Assembly: GCF_001957125.1 (NCBI RefSeq)
Contig: NZ_MPHJ01000005.1
Span: forward strand, 1 to 64,000
DNA length: 64,000 nucleotides
Source of the DNA: Shewanella sp. UCD-KL12
GTDB lineage: Bacteria > Pseudomonadota > Gammaproteobacteria > Enterobacterales > Shewanellaceae
Reading direction: 5' to 3'
Shown here: in pieces, positions 24,770-33,734 of the stretch
How positions within the stretch are numbered: position 1 is the first letter of the stretch
Layout of the letters: each line of letters begins with the position of its first letter
Notes under the pieces: generated by a model
What the model was told of the DNA's origin: nothing
The model's database searches: none
Seen by the model: only the letters and a program-made list of their open reading frames with translations
Position numbers and translations under genes: made by a program

Positions 24770-25786
24770 TTATATTTTACTTTGTTCGCGAAAAGCGGCG
24801 GGACTGGCACCATGCCAACGATGAAAGGCACGGGAAAAGTTGGTCAAACTGCTATAACCTAATCTATCTGAAAGCAAGGTGATGGAGAGTTCAGTATTCA
24901 TCAAGTAGTGATACGCCAGCTCTTGACGCTTTTGTTGGAGTAACAGCCGAAAGCTGCTGCCCTCAGCGTTTAATTTACGGCTCAAGGTCCGCTCACTCAC
25001 ATTGTACACTTGGGCCACTTTCTGAGCCGTTGGCTCACCAGAAGCCAACATGGCGTGAATAGCCTGGCTGGTTCTCTCCTGCCATTGCAGGGCCTGCATT
25101 GTATCTAAGTACTGCCTGACCTTAGTTTCATTTTGAGCCGCCAACTTGGGATTCCCCATCACAGTCGCTTGCTCAAGCATCCCTCTATCCATCCATAAGC
25201 AGTTCACTGGCTTATTAAAAGAGACAGGACAGGAAAAGCTAGAATGCCACGGCGTTTTATCTTTAGGCTCAGGACGCATCAACTCGACAGTTAACACGAA
25301 TTTTCCATGACCCAAAATGAGTTCACCGTGATGCATTAAGGTCGCAAAAAAAGCATCTATCGACATAGGGCTAATATCCACGCCCGGCAATGGCATGATA
25401 GTAAAACCGAGCCTGTCTGGGGTTCTTTGTAGTGTAATTGCCGCAGAGTTACTCACCAATGCCGAGTAATTAGGTAGCGTCTCAAACGCTTGTGCCAGCG
25501 ATGCTGATGTCATCATCAATAAACCAAGAGAGCGAAAATGCATTGGGTAAGCATATTGCCCAACAGTTAAGCCAAATGCTGATGACCCCGTCGCTTTGTC
25601 TGCCAAGTGCCAGAGCCGAGTCATATGCTCAATCGCAATTCTAGACTCTGGAGATACTTCTACATCCTTAAGGGATAAGCCTGCGGCGTCGAATACTTGA
25701 TATGGATCGACACCACTGGCGCTCAAGGCTCTTGATATGGCAATAGCCCAGGCCGCAATCGTGCTGTACTTTGAGGGGCTCTCCAT
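24770..25786 (-). CDS. AraC-family transcriptional regulator
   Basis: A 338-residue regulator. The N-terminal 200 residues match the arabinose-binding-like domain of the OruR/ArgR-type AraC subgroup (GVDPYQVFDAAGL, FRSLGLLMMTSASLAQAFE). The C-terminal double HTH has VAQVYNVSERTLSRKLNAEG and LLSDRLGYSSLTNFSRAFHRWHG. It is followed by the alkylsulfatase on the same strand with about 90 nt between them, so it probably activates that gene in response to its substrate or product. In Pseudomonas the sdsA regulator is LysR-type, so this would be a different solution. Confidence 0.85.
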   Translation of the reverse strand: MESPSKYSTIAAWAIAISRALSASGVDPYQVFDAAGLSLKDVEVSPESRIAIEHMTRLWHLADKATGSSAFGLTVGQYAYPMHFRSLGLLMMTSASLAQAFETLPNYSALVSNSAAITLQRTPDRLGFTIMPLPGVDISPMSIDAFFATLMHHGELILGHGKFVLTVELMRPEPKDKTPWHSSFSCPVSFNKPVNCLWMDRGMLEQATVMGNPKLAAQNETKVRQYLDTMQALQWQERTSQAIHAMLASGEPTAQKVAQVYNVSERTLSRKLNAEGSSFRLLLQQKRQELAYHYLMNTELSITLLSDRLGYSSLTNFSRAFHRWHGASPAAFREQSKI

Positions 25787-26634
25787 TTAAGGACTCTCCA
25801 TAAACTGGGCTCTATTCACTATAAAGTAGGCCCAACTAATAGCATAAAAACTAGCTAGAGATCATCTAACTCTTGCTAAGTTAGCCATGACTAGGCCAAG
25901 TTTTTACCTCTATTTTCGATGAGATTAAATTTTGTACAACATAGATTGCACAGCTATTTAGGCAGTATTACTCAGTAAGCGTGTAACAAAGGAGATTTTT
26001 GCAGTATTGCATTGCGTCATTTTGTCTATTTAGACAAAGTATCAAGCTCTTTTAAGAATCAACAACGGCGCCTCACACGTTCAGGCTAACTTCCGCCGCT
26101 AAAAAAAATGAGTAACAACTCACAGCAGTAACCAGCGTGAACGCTCTACAGTGTTCAGTTCTACAGGCATGATGCTGAGATGACAACTCAGTATATTGGC
26201 ACTCCCCCCTCAATAACGGCTGTACCCAATAGCCAGTAACGACATCTACTAATAGATAAATGCATAATAAAGCACCTCCCAAAGTGAGACATTTTGACAC
26301 CAACAGCAGCGACATTTAGTCCAAACCCGCAAAACTGCAGAAAATTAGACATTAAAACCACAACAAATAAAAAAACCAGAACAAACAACCAGAAATCAAG
26401 CGATCAACCAGCATCAACCACCATTGCAATCCAAATGAGATCTAGCGCATGACGGACTTATTGTCAGTTTAGGTAAGTTTACGGATAATTTAATTAGAGC
26501 TTGTCTAGTATTTTTCACTCTGTAACTAAGCCTGATGAGTTTAACAAATAGAGTGAAGTGAAACTAAAACAAACTGTGTGAACCTGGGCAGCACTGTTGG
26601 ATATGCTGCTTATTGATAACTATGAGAGGGTAAG
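25787..26634. other. Long leader/promoter region of the formate dehydrogenase operon
   Basis: About 850 nt without a convincing gene. Visible structures are an inverted repeat TTTGTC/GACAAA around 26023-26040, repeated GACATT words between 26287 and 26353, an A/C-rich, almost G-free tract at about 26340-26435, an inverted repeat TTCACTCT (26514-26521) with AGAGTGAA (26550-26557), and a small hairpin GCAGCA/TGCTGC (26588-26609) just before the ribosome-binding site GAGAGGGT. A possible 80-codon minus frame (26073-26315) with one hydrophobic helix is noted but not called. An operator for formate, nitrate or redox control is expected here but none is identified. Confidence 0.4.
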
Positions 26635-29600
26635 ATGAACAGACGTCAGTTTTTTAAACTGTGCGCAAGTAGTACCGCCACCTCGGCGATTGCAGGGCTA
26701 GGCTTAATGCCAAGCAGTGCAATGGCTGACGTGCGCGAGTATAAGCTACTTCGAGCCAAAGAGACCCGCAATAACTGCTGTTATTGCTCGGTGGGTTGTG
26801 GCCTGCTGATGTACAGTCACGGTAGTACAGGTAAAAATGCCGAGAAAGCCATTTTCCACATCGAAGGTGACTCCGATAACCCAGTAAACCGCGGCGCACT
26901 TTGCCCTAAAGGTGCTGGCTTAGTGGATTACGTCAACAGCCCTAATCGTAACCAGTTCCCTGAAGTCCGTGAGCCTGGCTCCGACAAATGGAAGCGCATC
27001 AGCTGGGATGATGCATTCAACCGCATCGCTCGTCATATGAAAGATGACCGTGATGCCAACTTCATCGAGAAAAACGATGAAGGCCAAACCGTAAACCGTT
27101 GGCTATCTGCAGGCATGATGACCTCATCAGCACAACCCAACGAAGGCGCGTTTATTACCCATAAATTTGCCCGTTCTCTTGGCCTAGTGGCCATCGATAC
27201 TATTGCGCGTAACTGACACTCCCCAACGGTAGCAAGTCTTGCTCCAACATTTGGGCGCGGTGCCATGACCAACCACTGGATCGATATTAAGAACTCAAAC
27301 GTCGTGGTGATCATGGGCGGTAATGCCGCCGAAGCACATCCGGTCGGTTTCGGCTGGGTTACAGAAGCTATGGAACACAATAACGCCAAACTGGTTGTTG
27401 TTGACCCTAGATACAACCGCAGTGCAGCACTATCTGACTGTTACGCCCCCTTGCGTAGTGGTACCGATATCGCGTTCCTGCTAGGCCTAAGTCGATACCT
27501 TATTGAAACCAAACAAGTGAACTATGACTATGTAAAGGCGTACACCAATGCCAGCTACATTGTCCGTGAAGACTTCGAGTTCAATGAAGGTCTATTTAGC
27601 GGCTTCGATGAGAAGACCCGTACCTACGACAAAGAGACCTGGCACTACGACTTAGACGAAAATGGTTACGCCAAAGTTGATGAAACTCTGTCTCATCCAC
27701 GCTGTGTGTGGAACCTGCTGAAAAAGCACGTCGATCGTTACGATTTTGAAACCGTCAGCAATATTACAGGTACCCCTGTTGAAGATTATGAGAAGGTCTG
27801 CGCCCTAATCGGTAGCACCCATACTCATGATAAAGCAGCGACCTTCATGTATGCCTTAGGTTGGACTCACCACACTAAGGGTGCACAAAATATTCGTTCT
27901 ATGGCGATGGTCCAGCTACTACTGGGTAACATCGGCGTACTTGGCGGTGGTGTTAACGCACTACGTGGCCACTCGAACGTACAAGGTGCAACGGATATGG
28001 GTCTGCTATGTCAGGCACTACCGGGTTACCTTAAGCTGCCTAATGATAAAGATACCGACCTTAAGAGCTATCTGAATCGTTACACCCCACAACCACTGCG
28101 TCCGGGTCAGACCAACTACTGGTCAAATTACCCTAAATTTTTTGTCTCGCAAATGAAGAGTTTCTGGGGCAATCACGCCACTAGCGAAAATGATTATGGC
28201 TACGACTGGTTGCCTAAATGGGATCTCCAGTATGACTTCACCAAGCACATCGACATGATGTACAAGGGTGAGGTTAACGGCTACTTCATTCAGGGCGTTA
28301 ACGCGATTAACTCCATGCCAAACCGTAACAAGACTTTAGCGGCATTCTGTAAGCTCAAGTATATGGTTGTGATGGATCCGTTAGCGACAGAGACCTCTGT
28401 GTTCTGGGAAAAAGCCGGCGAGTTTAACAACGTCGAGCCAAGCGAGATCCAGACAGAAGTATTCCGTCTACCCACTACACTGTTTGCCGAAGAAGAGGGC
28501 TGTATCGTCAACTCTGGTCGTTGGATGCAGTGGCACTGGAAAGGCGCTAATCCACCGGGTGAGTCTAAGCCAGATGCCGAGATTTTATCGGGTCTATTGA
28601 TGAAGCTTAGAGCCCTGTATGACGACGAAGGCGGTGTACTGCCAGAGCCTATCCAAGCCGCTCACTGGGCTGGATACCACGATAAAATGTTCCCACATGG
28701 CTTTGAAGTCGCTAAAGAGCTTAACGGTATCGATCTGAAAACCGGTAAGCAACTCAATAGCTTTAGTGAACTAAAAGATGACGGTAGCACCGCCTGTGGT
28801 TGTTGGATCTACTCAGGTTCATGGACCGAAGAGGGCAACATGATGGCCCGCCGTGATAACACGGATAAGTCAGGTAAAGGTATTACCCCTGGCTGGGCAT
28901 TCGCATGGCCTGCAAACCGCCGCGTACTGTATAACCGCGCCTCAAGCGATGTTAATGGTAAGCCGTGGGATCCAAAACGTGCAATTCTCGAGTGGGATAA
29001 TGGCAAGTGGCATGGCATAGATGTGGGTGACTTCAATATGAAGATCTCTCCACAAGAATCAGCCCATCCATTTATCATGCAGCCAGAAGGTGCAGGACGC
29101 TTCTTCGCCCTAGACAAATTGGCTGAAGGCCCGTTCCCTGAGCACTATGAGCCGGTGGAGTCACCAATTGGCACTAACCCACTGCACCCTAACGTTATCA
29201 GTAACCCTGCAGTTCGTATGCTAGACGGTGTGGCTGAAACCTTAGGATCGCACAATGACTTCCCCTATGTCTGTACCACTTATTGTGTGACAGAGCACTT
29301 CAACTTCTGGACTAAGCATTGTCGCCTTGCGGCTATCTCTATGCCTGAGACCTTTGTTGAACTCGATGAAGTGTTAGCTAAAGCGAAAGGGATCAACAAC
29401 GGCGATTGGGTCACTGTGAGCTCTAAGCGTGGTGAACTCAAGACCAAAGCGCTGGTGACTAAACGTCTGCAGCCGCTGAAGGTCAATGGCCAACTCGTAC
29501 ACACTGTCGGCTTGCCACGTCATGGCGGTCATAACGCGCTGACTCGTAAGAGCACCAGCTGCAACATTTTGACCACTGAAGTGGGTGATGCAAATACTCA

Positions 29601-29655
29601 GGTGCCTGAATTCAAGGCCTTCCTGGTGAATGTTGCTAAGGTTGAGGGAGTCTAA
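26635..29655 (+). CDS. fdnG: Selenocysteine formate dehydrogenase, catalytic subunit (reads through TGA 27214)
   Basis: About 1006 residues when the in-frame TGA at 27214-27216 is decoded as selenocysteine (residue 194). The frame is the same before and after TGA, and the residues after it, HSPTVASLAPTFGRGAMTNH, match the active site of FdnG/FdoG. A Tat signal (NRRQFFKL) directs export of the folded enzyme to the periplasm. The CxxCxxxC iron-sulfur motif NCCYCSVGCG with a later GALCPKG and the bis-MGD molybdopterin folds follow. It oxidises formate to CO2. It heads fdnGHI-fdhE-selA-selB. A plain gene caller would split it at 27216 and 27265. Confidence 0.95.
27217..27250 (+). promoter_or_regulatory. 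Bacterial SECIS element
   Basis: Immediately after the TGA, GGTAGCAAGTCTTGCTCC (27228-27245) can fold with AGCAA pairing to TTGCT and GG to CC around an AAGTCT-type apical loop. This resembles the fdhF/fdnG SECIS loop that SelB binds. It overlaps coding sequence, as in other bacteria. Confidence 0.8.
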
Positions 29656-29657
29656 TC

Positions 29658-30581
29658 ATGTCTACACAAGATATCATTTTAAGCTCAGGTACCTCTTCTT
29701 TGACACCTGCAGCTCAGGTAAGAAAGAAGCTCAGCAAGATAGCCAAGTTATTTGATGCAACTAAATGTACTGGTTGTAAAGGTTGTCAGGTGGCGTGTTC
29801 TGAATGGAACGATCTTCGCGCCCCAGTTGGTGAGTTTACCGGTAGCTACCAAAACCCAGCCGACCTTTCATCAGAATGTTGGACGCTGATGAAGTTCAAC
29901 GAAGTCACCGATGATAAAGATAAGCTACGTTGGCAGTTTACCCACAGTGGCTGTATGCACTGTGAAGACCCAGCCTGCTTGACCGCCTGTTCAACCAAAG
30001 GCGCAATTGTTCAGCGCGCCAATGGTGTGGTGGATATCAACTCAGATAAGTGTATTGGCTGTGGCTACTGTGTGACAGCTTGCCCATTCGATGTGCCTAA
30101 GCTCGATAGCATCGATCAGAAAGCTTATAAGTGCAACATGTGTTCAGACCGACTGCAGGTAGGCCAAGAGCCAGCCTGTGTGAAGTCTTGTGTCACGGGC
30201 GCACTAAGATTTGGCACCCGTGAAGATATGCTGTTTATCGCCGATCTTCGTATCAAAGAGCTGCATAAGCGAGGCTTCACCAAAGCCGGACTATACAACC
30301 CTGAAGGTGTGGGTGGCACTGGCATGATGATGATCCTTCATGATGTCGACAAACCAGAAAGTTATGGCTTACCCGCCGATCCCAAGACCAGCGTGCCGAT
30401 TAAACTTTGGCAAGATGTGGTTAAGCCATTGGGCGCGGCAGGTATCTTGGCAACGGTGGCAGTGGCGTGTGTGCACCGTATCACTGTGGGTCGCAATCTC
30501 GTAGACGAAAGTGATGTCGAAGAAGATGAAAATCGCGAAGCGATTGATCACAGCCATCCAACCTCATCGGATAAGGAGTAA
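29658..30581 (+). CDS. fdnH: Formate dehydrogenase iron-sulfur subunit
   Basis: A 307-residue beta subunit with four ferredoxin-type cysteine clusters: CTGCKGCQVAC, CMHCEDPACLTAC, CIGCGYCVTAC and CNMCSDRL followed by CVKSC, enough for four [4Fe-4S] centres. A C-terminal helix (GAAGILATVAVACVHRITVG, near residue 260-280) anchors it to the inner membrane, as in FdnH. It passes electrons from FdnG to the cytochrome subunit. It starts 2 nt after fdnG. The tail after the helix is unusually acidic (DESDVEEDENRE). Confidence 0.93.
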   Translation: MSTQDIILSSGTSSLTPAAQVRKKLSKIAKLFDATKCTGCKGCQVACSEWNDLRAPVGEFTGSYQNPADLSSECWTLMKFNEVTDDKDKLRWQFTHSGCMHCEDPACLTACSTKGAIVQRANGVVDINSDKCIGCGYCVTACPFDVPKLDSIDQKAYKCNMCSDRLQVGQEPACVKSCVTGALRFGTREDMLFIADLRIKELHKRGFTKAGLYNPEGVGGTGMMMILHDVDKPESYGLPADPKTSVPIKLWQDVVKPLGAAGILATVAVACVHRITVGRNLVDESDVEEDENREAIDHSHPTSSDKE

Positions 30582-30586
30582 CGTTT

Positions 30587-31231
30587 ATGAATAAGCCAAA
30601 TATGATTATGCGTCACACCCTGTTCGATAGGCTTTGCCACTGGTTTATTGTGGCAACTGGGCTTGTAACCTTTCTAACAGGGTTTGCCTTCTTTTTCCCA
30701 TCTTTTCAGTGGTTAGGGGCTATTGCGGGTACACCGCAAATGGCGCGCTTCGTTCATCCCATTGCCGGCCTGATGATGTGTCTGCCGCTAATGTTGATGC
30801 TCGTGCGTTACTACCACCATAACAAGTGGGAAAAGAACGATCTGAAGTGGATGCTAGCCATCAAGGATGTGATGTTTGAGAACGAGGACAAGATCCCCGC
30901 CATCGGTCATTACAACCCAGGTCAAAAGGTACTGTTCCGCACGTTTGTGGTGACCTCTATCGTACTCACGGTAACTGGCATCATGATGTGGCAGCCCTAC
31001 TTTGCCCCATATTTTGAATCCGCCGCAATCCAATGGGCCATTCTACTGCACGCCGTTTGCGCGGTGATCATGTTTATCTTCGTGATCGTGCATTTCTGGA
31101 TGGCAACTTGGGTGGAAGGCTCCGTTGCAGGCATGTTATATGGCAAGGTTTCCCGCGCCTGGTGTAAAAAACACCACCCTAACATGCTCAAGGATCCTGA
31201 ACTAAAGACTATTAAGCAGGAAAAACACTAA
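30587..31231 (+). CDS. fdnI: Formate dehydrogenase cytochrome b556 subunit
   Basis: A 214-residue gamma subunit with four membrane helices and histidines for two b hemes (FDRLCHWFIV near residue 16, RFVHPIAGLMM near 52, LLHAVCAVIMFIFVIVHFW near 155-175). It is the quinone-reducing membrane anchor of FdnGHI. It begins 5 nt after fdnH and ends 2 nt before fdhE, so the set is co-translated. Confidence 0.93.
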   Translation: MNKPNMIMRHTLFDRLCHWFIVATGLVTFLTGFAFFFPSFQWLGAIAGTPQMARFVHPIAGLMMCLPLMLMLVRYYHHNKWEKNDLKWMLAIKDVMFENEDKIPAIGHYNPGQKVLFRTFVVTSIVLTVTGIMMWQPYFAPYFESAAIQWAILLHAVCAVIMFIFVIVHFWMATWVEGSVAGMLYGKVSRAWCKKHHPNMLKDPELKTIKQEKH

Positions 31232-31233
31232 TT

Positions 31234-32163
31234 ATGAGCACAGCAATACTGGATGCTGAAAAGATCCCAAGCCAAAATTTGGCGATCAAAACAATGATCC
31301 CAGCCGATCCACGATCGGTCTACCAATTCAGGGCTACAAGATTGGCAGAGCTAGCAGAAGAGTCAGGGCTTCCTGAGTACTTTCAGCTACTAACCTTAGT
31401 CGTTAACGCCCAGAAAAAGGTGGCCACACCAACTGAAACATCCGATGAGAGCTGCTTTGGCCCTAAGCCAGAGTTCGACTTAGCATGCGCTCATCCTATG
31501 GCTCAGGGACATTTTGACTGGGGGAATTATTGGCAGTCGGTATTGCTGGAGCTGATTAGTGAGCTCATGCCTAAGCTCTCCACTAAGAGCCAAGCTGAGC
31601 TGATAACTGTGTTGAAGGATCTAGCTGTCACTGAAACGGCGACTTTACAGCAATATGCCAAGTCGATGTTGCTAGGCAAGTTTGCCGAGGTCCCGGCTAA
31701 ATACACCCTGTTTATCTGGGCTTCTTTGGCTGTTTATTGGTCCCATTGGGCAACAGGCGTAGCGAGCGAGTTGGCGAAGACTGATGAAGGTCATAAGACC
31801 TTATGCCCTGTTTGCGGTAGCCATCCTGTGGCGAGCGTGATCAAGGAGAAGCCACGCGCTGGTTTACGTTACCTGCACTGCAGCCTATGTGAAACCCAGT
31901 GGCATCAGATCCGCGCCGAGTGCACCAGTTGCGGTGAAGACAAAGGGGTTTTCCTCTGGTCTGAAACTGAAACTAAGGCGCCGGTTAGAGTCGAAAGCTG
32001 CGACACCTGTAAGGGATACACCAAGATGTTGTTTACCGATATCAACCCTAAGCTGGAAGTTGCCGCGGACGATCTCGCCACCCTGATGATGGATCAACAT
32101 GTCGTCGAGCAAGGCTATTTAGCGACAACTGTGAACCCGTTATTACTGGCTCACGAACAGTAA
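31234..32163 (+). CDS. fdhE: Formate dehydrogenase accessory protein FdhE
   Basis: A 309-residue cytoplasmic maturation factor. The C-terminal part has four CxxC rubredoxin-like knuckles: CPVCGSHP, CSLCETQW, CTSCGEDK and CDTCKGYT, as in E. coli FdhE, where they bind iron and are needed for formate dehydrogenase activity. It is the last gene before a strong palindromic terminator, so the structural operon is fdnGHI-fdhE. Confidence 0.92.
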   Translation: MSTAILDAEKIPSQNLAIKTMIPADPRSVYQFRATRLAELAEESGLPEYFQLLTLVVNAQKKVATPTETSDESCFGPKPEFDLACAHPMAQGHFDWGNYWQSVLLELISELMPKLSTKSQAELITVLKDLAVTETATLQQYAKSMLLGKFAEVPAKYTLFIWASLAVYWSHWATGVASELAKTDEGHKTLCPVCGSHPVASVIKEKPRAGLRYLHCSLCETQWHQIRAECTSCGEDKGVFLWSETETKAPVRVESCDTCKGYTKMLFTDINPKLEVAADDLATLMMDQHVVEQGYLATTVNPLLLAHEQ

Positions 32164-32170
32164 AATCGAC

Positions 32171-32210
32171 AAGCGCTGCAGACTCAAGCTTGAGTCTGCA
32201 GCGCTTTTTA
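32171..32210 (+). terminator. Perfect 36-bp palindromic terminator
   Basis: Positions 32171-32206 are a perfect palindrome (18 bp each side, centre AAGCTT, arms starting AAGCGCTGCAGACTCAAG) followed by TTTTA. It lies 8 nt after the fdhE stop and separates the structural genes from selA. Confidence 0.85.
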
Positions 32211-32254
32211 CTGTTTTGATAACAACTGACTTTAACTTTAAGTAACTGAATCTG

Positions 32255-33679
32255 ATGACCCAAGCTATCAATACCACAGCCGCCCTATACCGCTCTCTAC
32301 CAGCCATGGATAACCTGCTGCTGAACAGTACAGTATTAAAGCTGCGGCAGGAATATGGTGAGGCTTGGGTAAAGCAGCAACTTAGCATGCTGCTTAATCA
32401 AGCAAGAGCCCATATTGCCGAGCGAGAGGTGTTACCAAAATTTTGCGCAACCCATGACACCCTCATTAAAACGTTATCCGAGCAATTATTAGCAGCCCAG
32501 CGTCATAGCCTGCAAGCGGTATGGAATCTAACCGGCACAATTTTACACACTAACCTTGGCCGCTCTCAACTTGCCGAAAGTGCCATCTCTGCAGTCACTA
32601 AGGTGATGCGCTACCCCACTCCGCTGGAATTTGAGCTTGAAGCTGGCAAACGTGGTCATCGCGACCAAGCGATTGGAAAAATTCTCCAGCAACTCACTGG
32701 CTCCCAGAGCTGCTGCCTAGTGAACAATAACGCTGCCGCTGTACTGCTGATGTTATCCAGTGTCGCTGCGGGCAAAGAGGTGATTGTCTCGCGGGGTGAG
32801 CTTGTGGAGATTGGTGGTGCATTTCGAATTCCCGATATCATGCGCCAAGCTGGTTGCACCTTAATAGAGGTCGGTAGCACCAACCGCACTCACCTTAAAG
32901 ACTACCAAGAAGCCATTACCGACAACACCGCAGCCATTATGAAGGTACACACCAGCAACTATCATATTCATGGTTTCACCTCTGCGGTAGATGAAAAAGC
33001 ATTAGCACAGCTCTGTCAGCAACATAAGCTGCCGTTACTGTCAGACTTAGGCAGCGGCGCGCTGACCGATCTTACCGAGTTTGGGCTCGGTGATGAGCCT
33101 ACGCCTCAGAAAATGATCCAAGATGGCGTTAACTTAATCAGTTTTTCTGGCGACAAATTACTTGGCGGCCCGCAAGCAGGGCTAATCGTTGGCGATTCTG
33201 AGCTAATAGAAAAACTACAGCAGCATCCGCTTAAGCGCGCACTGCGTTGTGACAAGATGACCCTAGCAGCGCTTGAAGCCACCTTACTTCTCTATCGCAA
33301 CCCAAAAGCACTCAATGATGAGCTACCTATGCTGCGTAAAATGTCCAGGCCAGTGGCAGAGCTAGAGCAACTTGGGCAGTTGTTGATGGTTGAGCTTCCT
33401 GAGTTCTTCGCTCCCCACTTCAATCTGGCCATAGTGCCGACACAGACTCAAGTCGGCAGTGGCTCACAACCTGACACCTTACTCGAATCATTGGCACTCA
33501 CCTTTACCCCAACCTCAAAGAGTCTATACCCAGTGCATCAACTGGAGCAGAAATTTAAGCAGAGCCCACGCCCCATTATTGGCCGAGTGAGCAATAACCA
33601 ATATTGGCTCGATTTAAGGGGGTCTGAACAAGAGGTGCGCTTGATCAATGCACTGAGAGAAGTAGGCCAGAAATTATGA
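32255..33679 (+). CDS. selA: L-seryl-tRNA(Sec) selenium transferase
   Basis: A 474-residue PLP enzyme that converts seryl-tRNA(Sec) to selenocysteinyl-tRNA(Sec) using selenophosphate. Visible are the N-terminal HSLQAVWNLTGTILHTNLGR, the NNNAAAVLLML stretch and the PLP lysine in SFSGDKLLGGPQAG (near residue 299). Length matches SelA. It begins 45 nt after the palindromic terminator, so it may have its own promoter or depend on read-through. selB follows after 55 nt. Confidence 0.94.
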   Translation: MTQAINTTAALYRSLPAMDNLLLNSTVLKLRQEYGEAWVKQQLSMLLNQARAHIAEREVLPKFCATHDTLIKTLSEQLLAAQRHSLQAVWNLTGTILHTNLGRSQLAESAISAVTKVMRYPTPLEFELEAGKRGHRDQAIGKILQQLTGSQSCCLVNNNAAAVLLMLSSVAAGKEVIVSRGELVEIGGAFRIPDIMRQAGCTLIEVGSTNRTHLKDYQEAITDNTAAIMKVHTSNYHIHGFTSAVDEKALAQLCQQHKLPLLSDLGSGALTDLTEFGLGDEPTPQKMIQDGVNLISFSGDKLLGGPQAGLIVGDSELIEKLQQHPLKRALRCDKMTLAALEATLLLYRNPKALNDELPMLRKMSRPVAELEQLGQLLMVELPEFFAPHFNLAIVPTQTQVGSGSQPDTLLESLALTFTPTSKSLYPVHQLEQKFKQSPRPIIGRVSNNQYWLDLRGSEQEVRLINALREVGQKL

Positions 33680-33734
33680 TCATTTTTACCTTTAGGCCTA
33701 TCGTCACTTTGCTAGTTTCAACAGGGGGCTCACA

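Noticed and set aside
26073-26315. Minus-strand 80-codon frame with one hydrophobic helix
   Set aside because: It lies in the formate dehydrogenase leader, the Cys-rich second half is not protein-like, and overlapping frames of similar length exist. The GGA before the ATG is weak evidence.
27217-27264. Pseudogene interpretation of fdnG because of TGA
   Set aside because: The context after TGA is the conserved selenocysteine active site, a SECIS-like hairpin follows, and the whole decoding machinery is encoded downstream.
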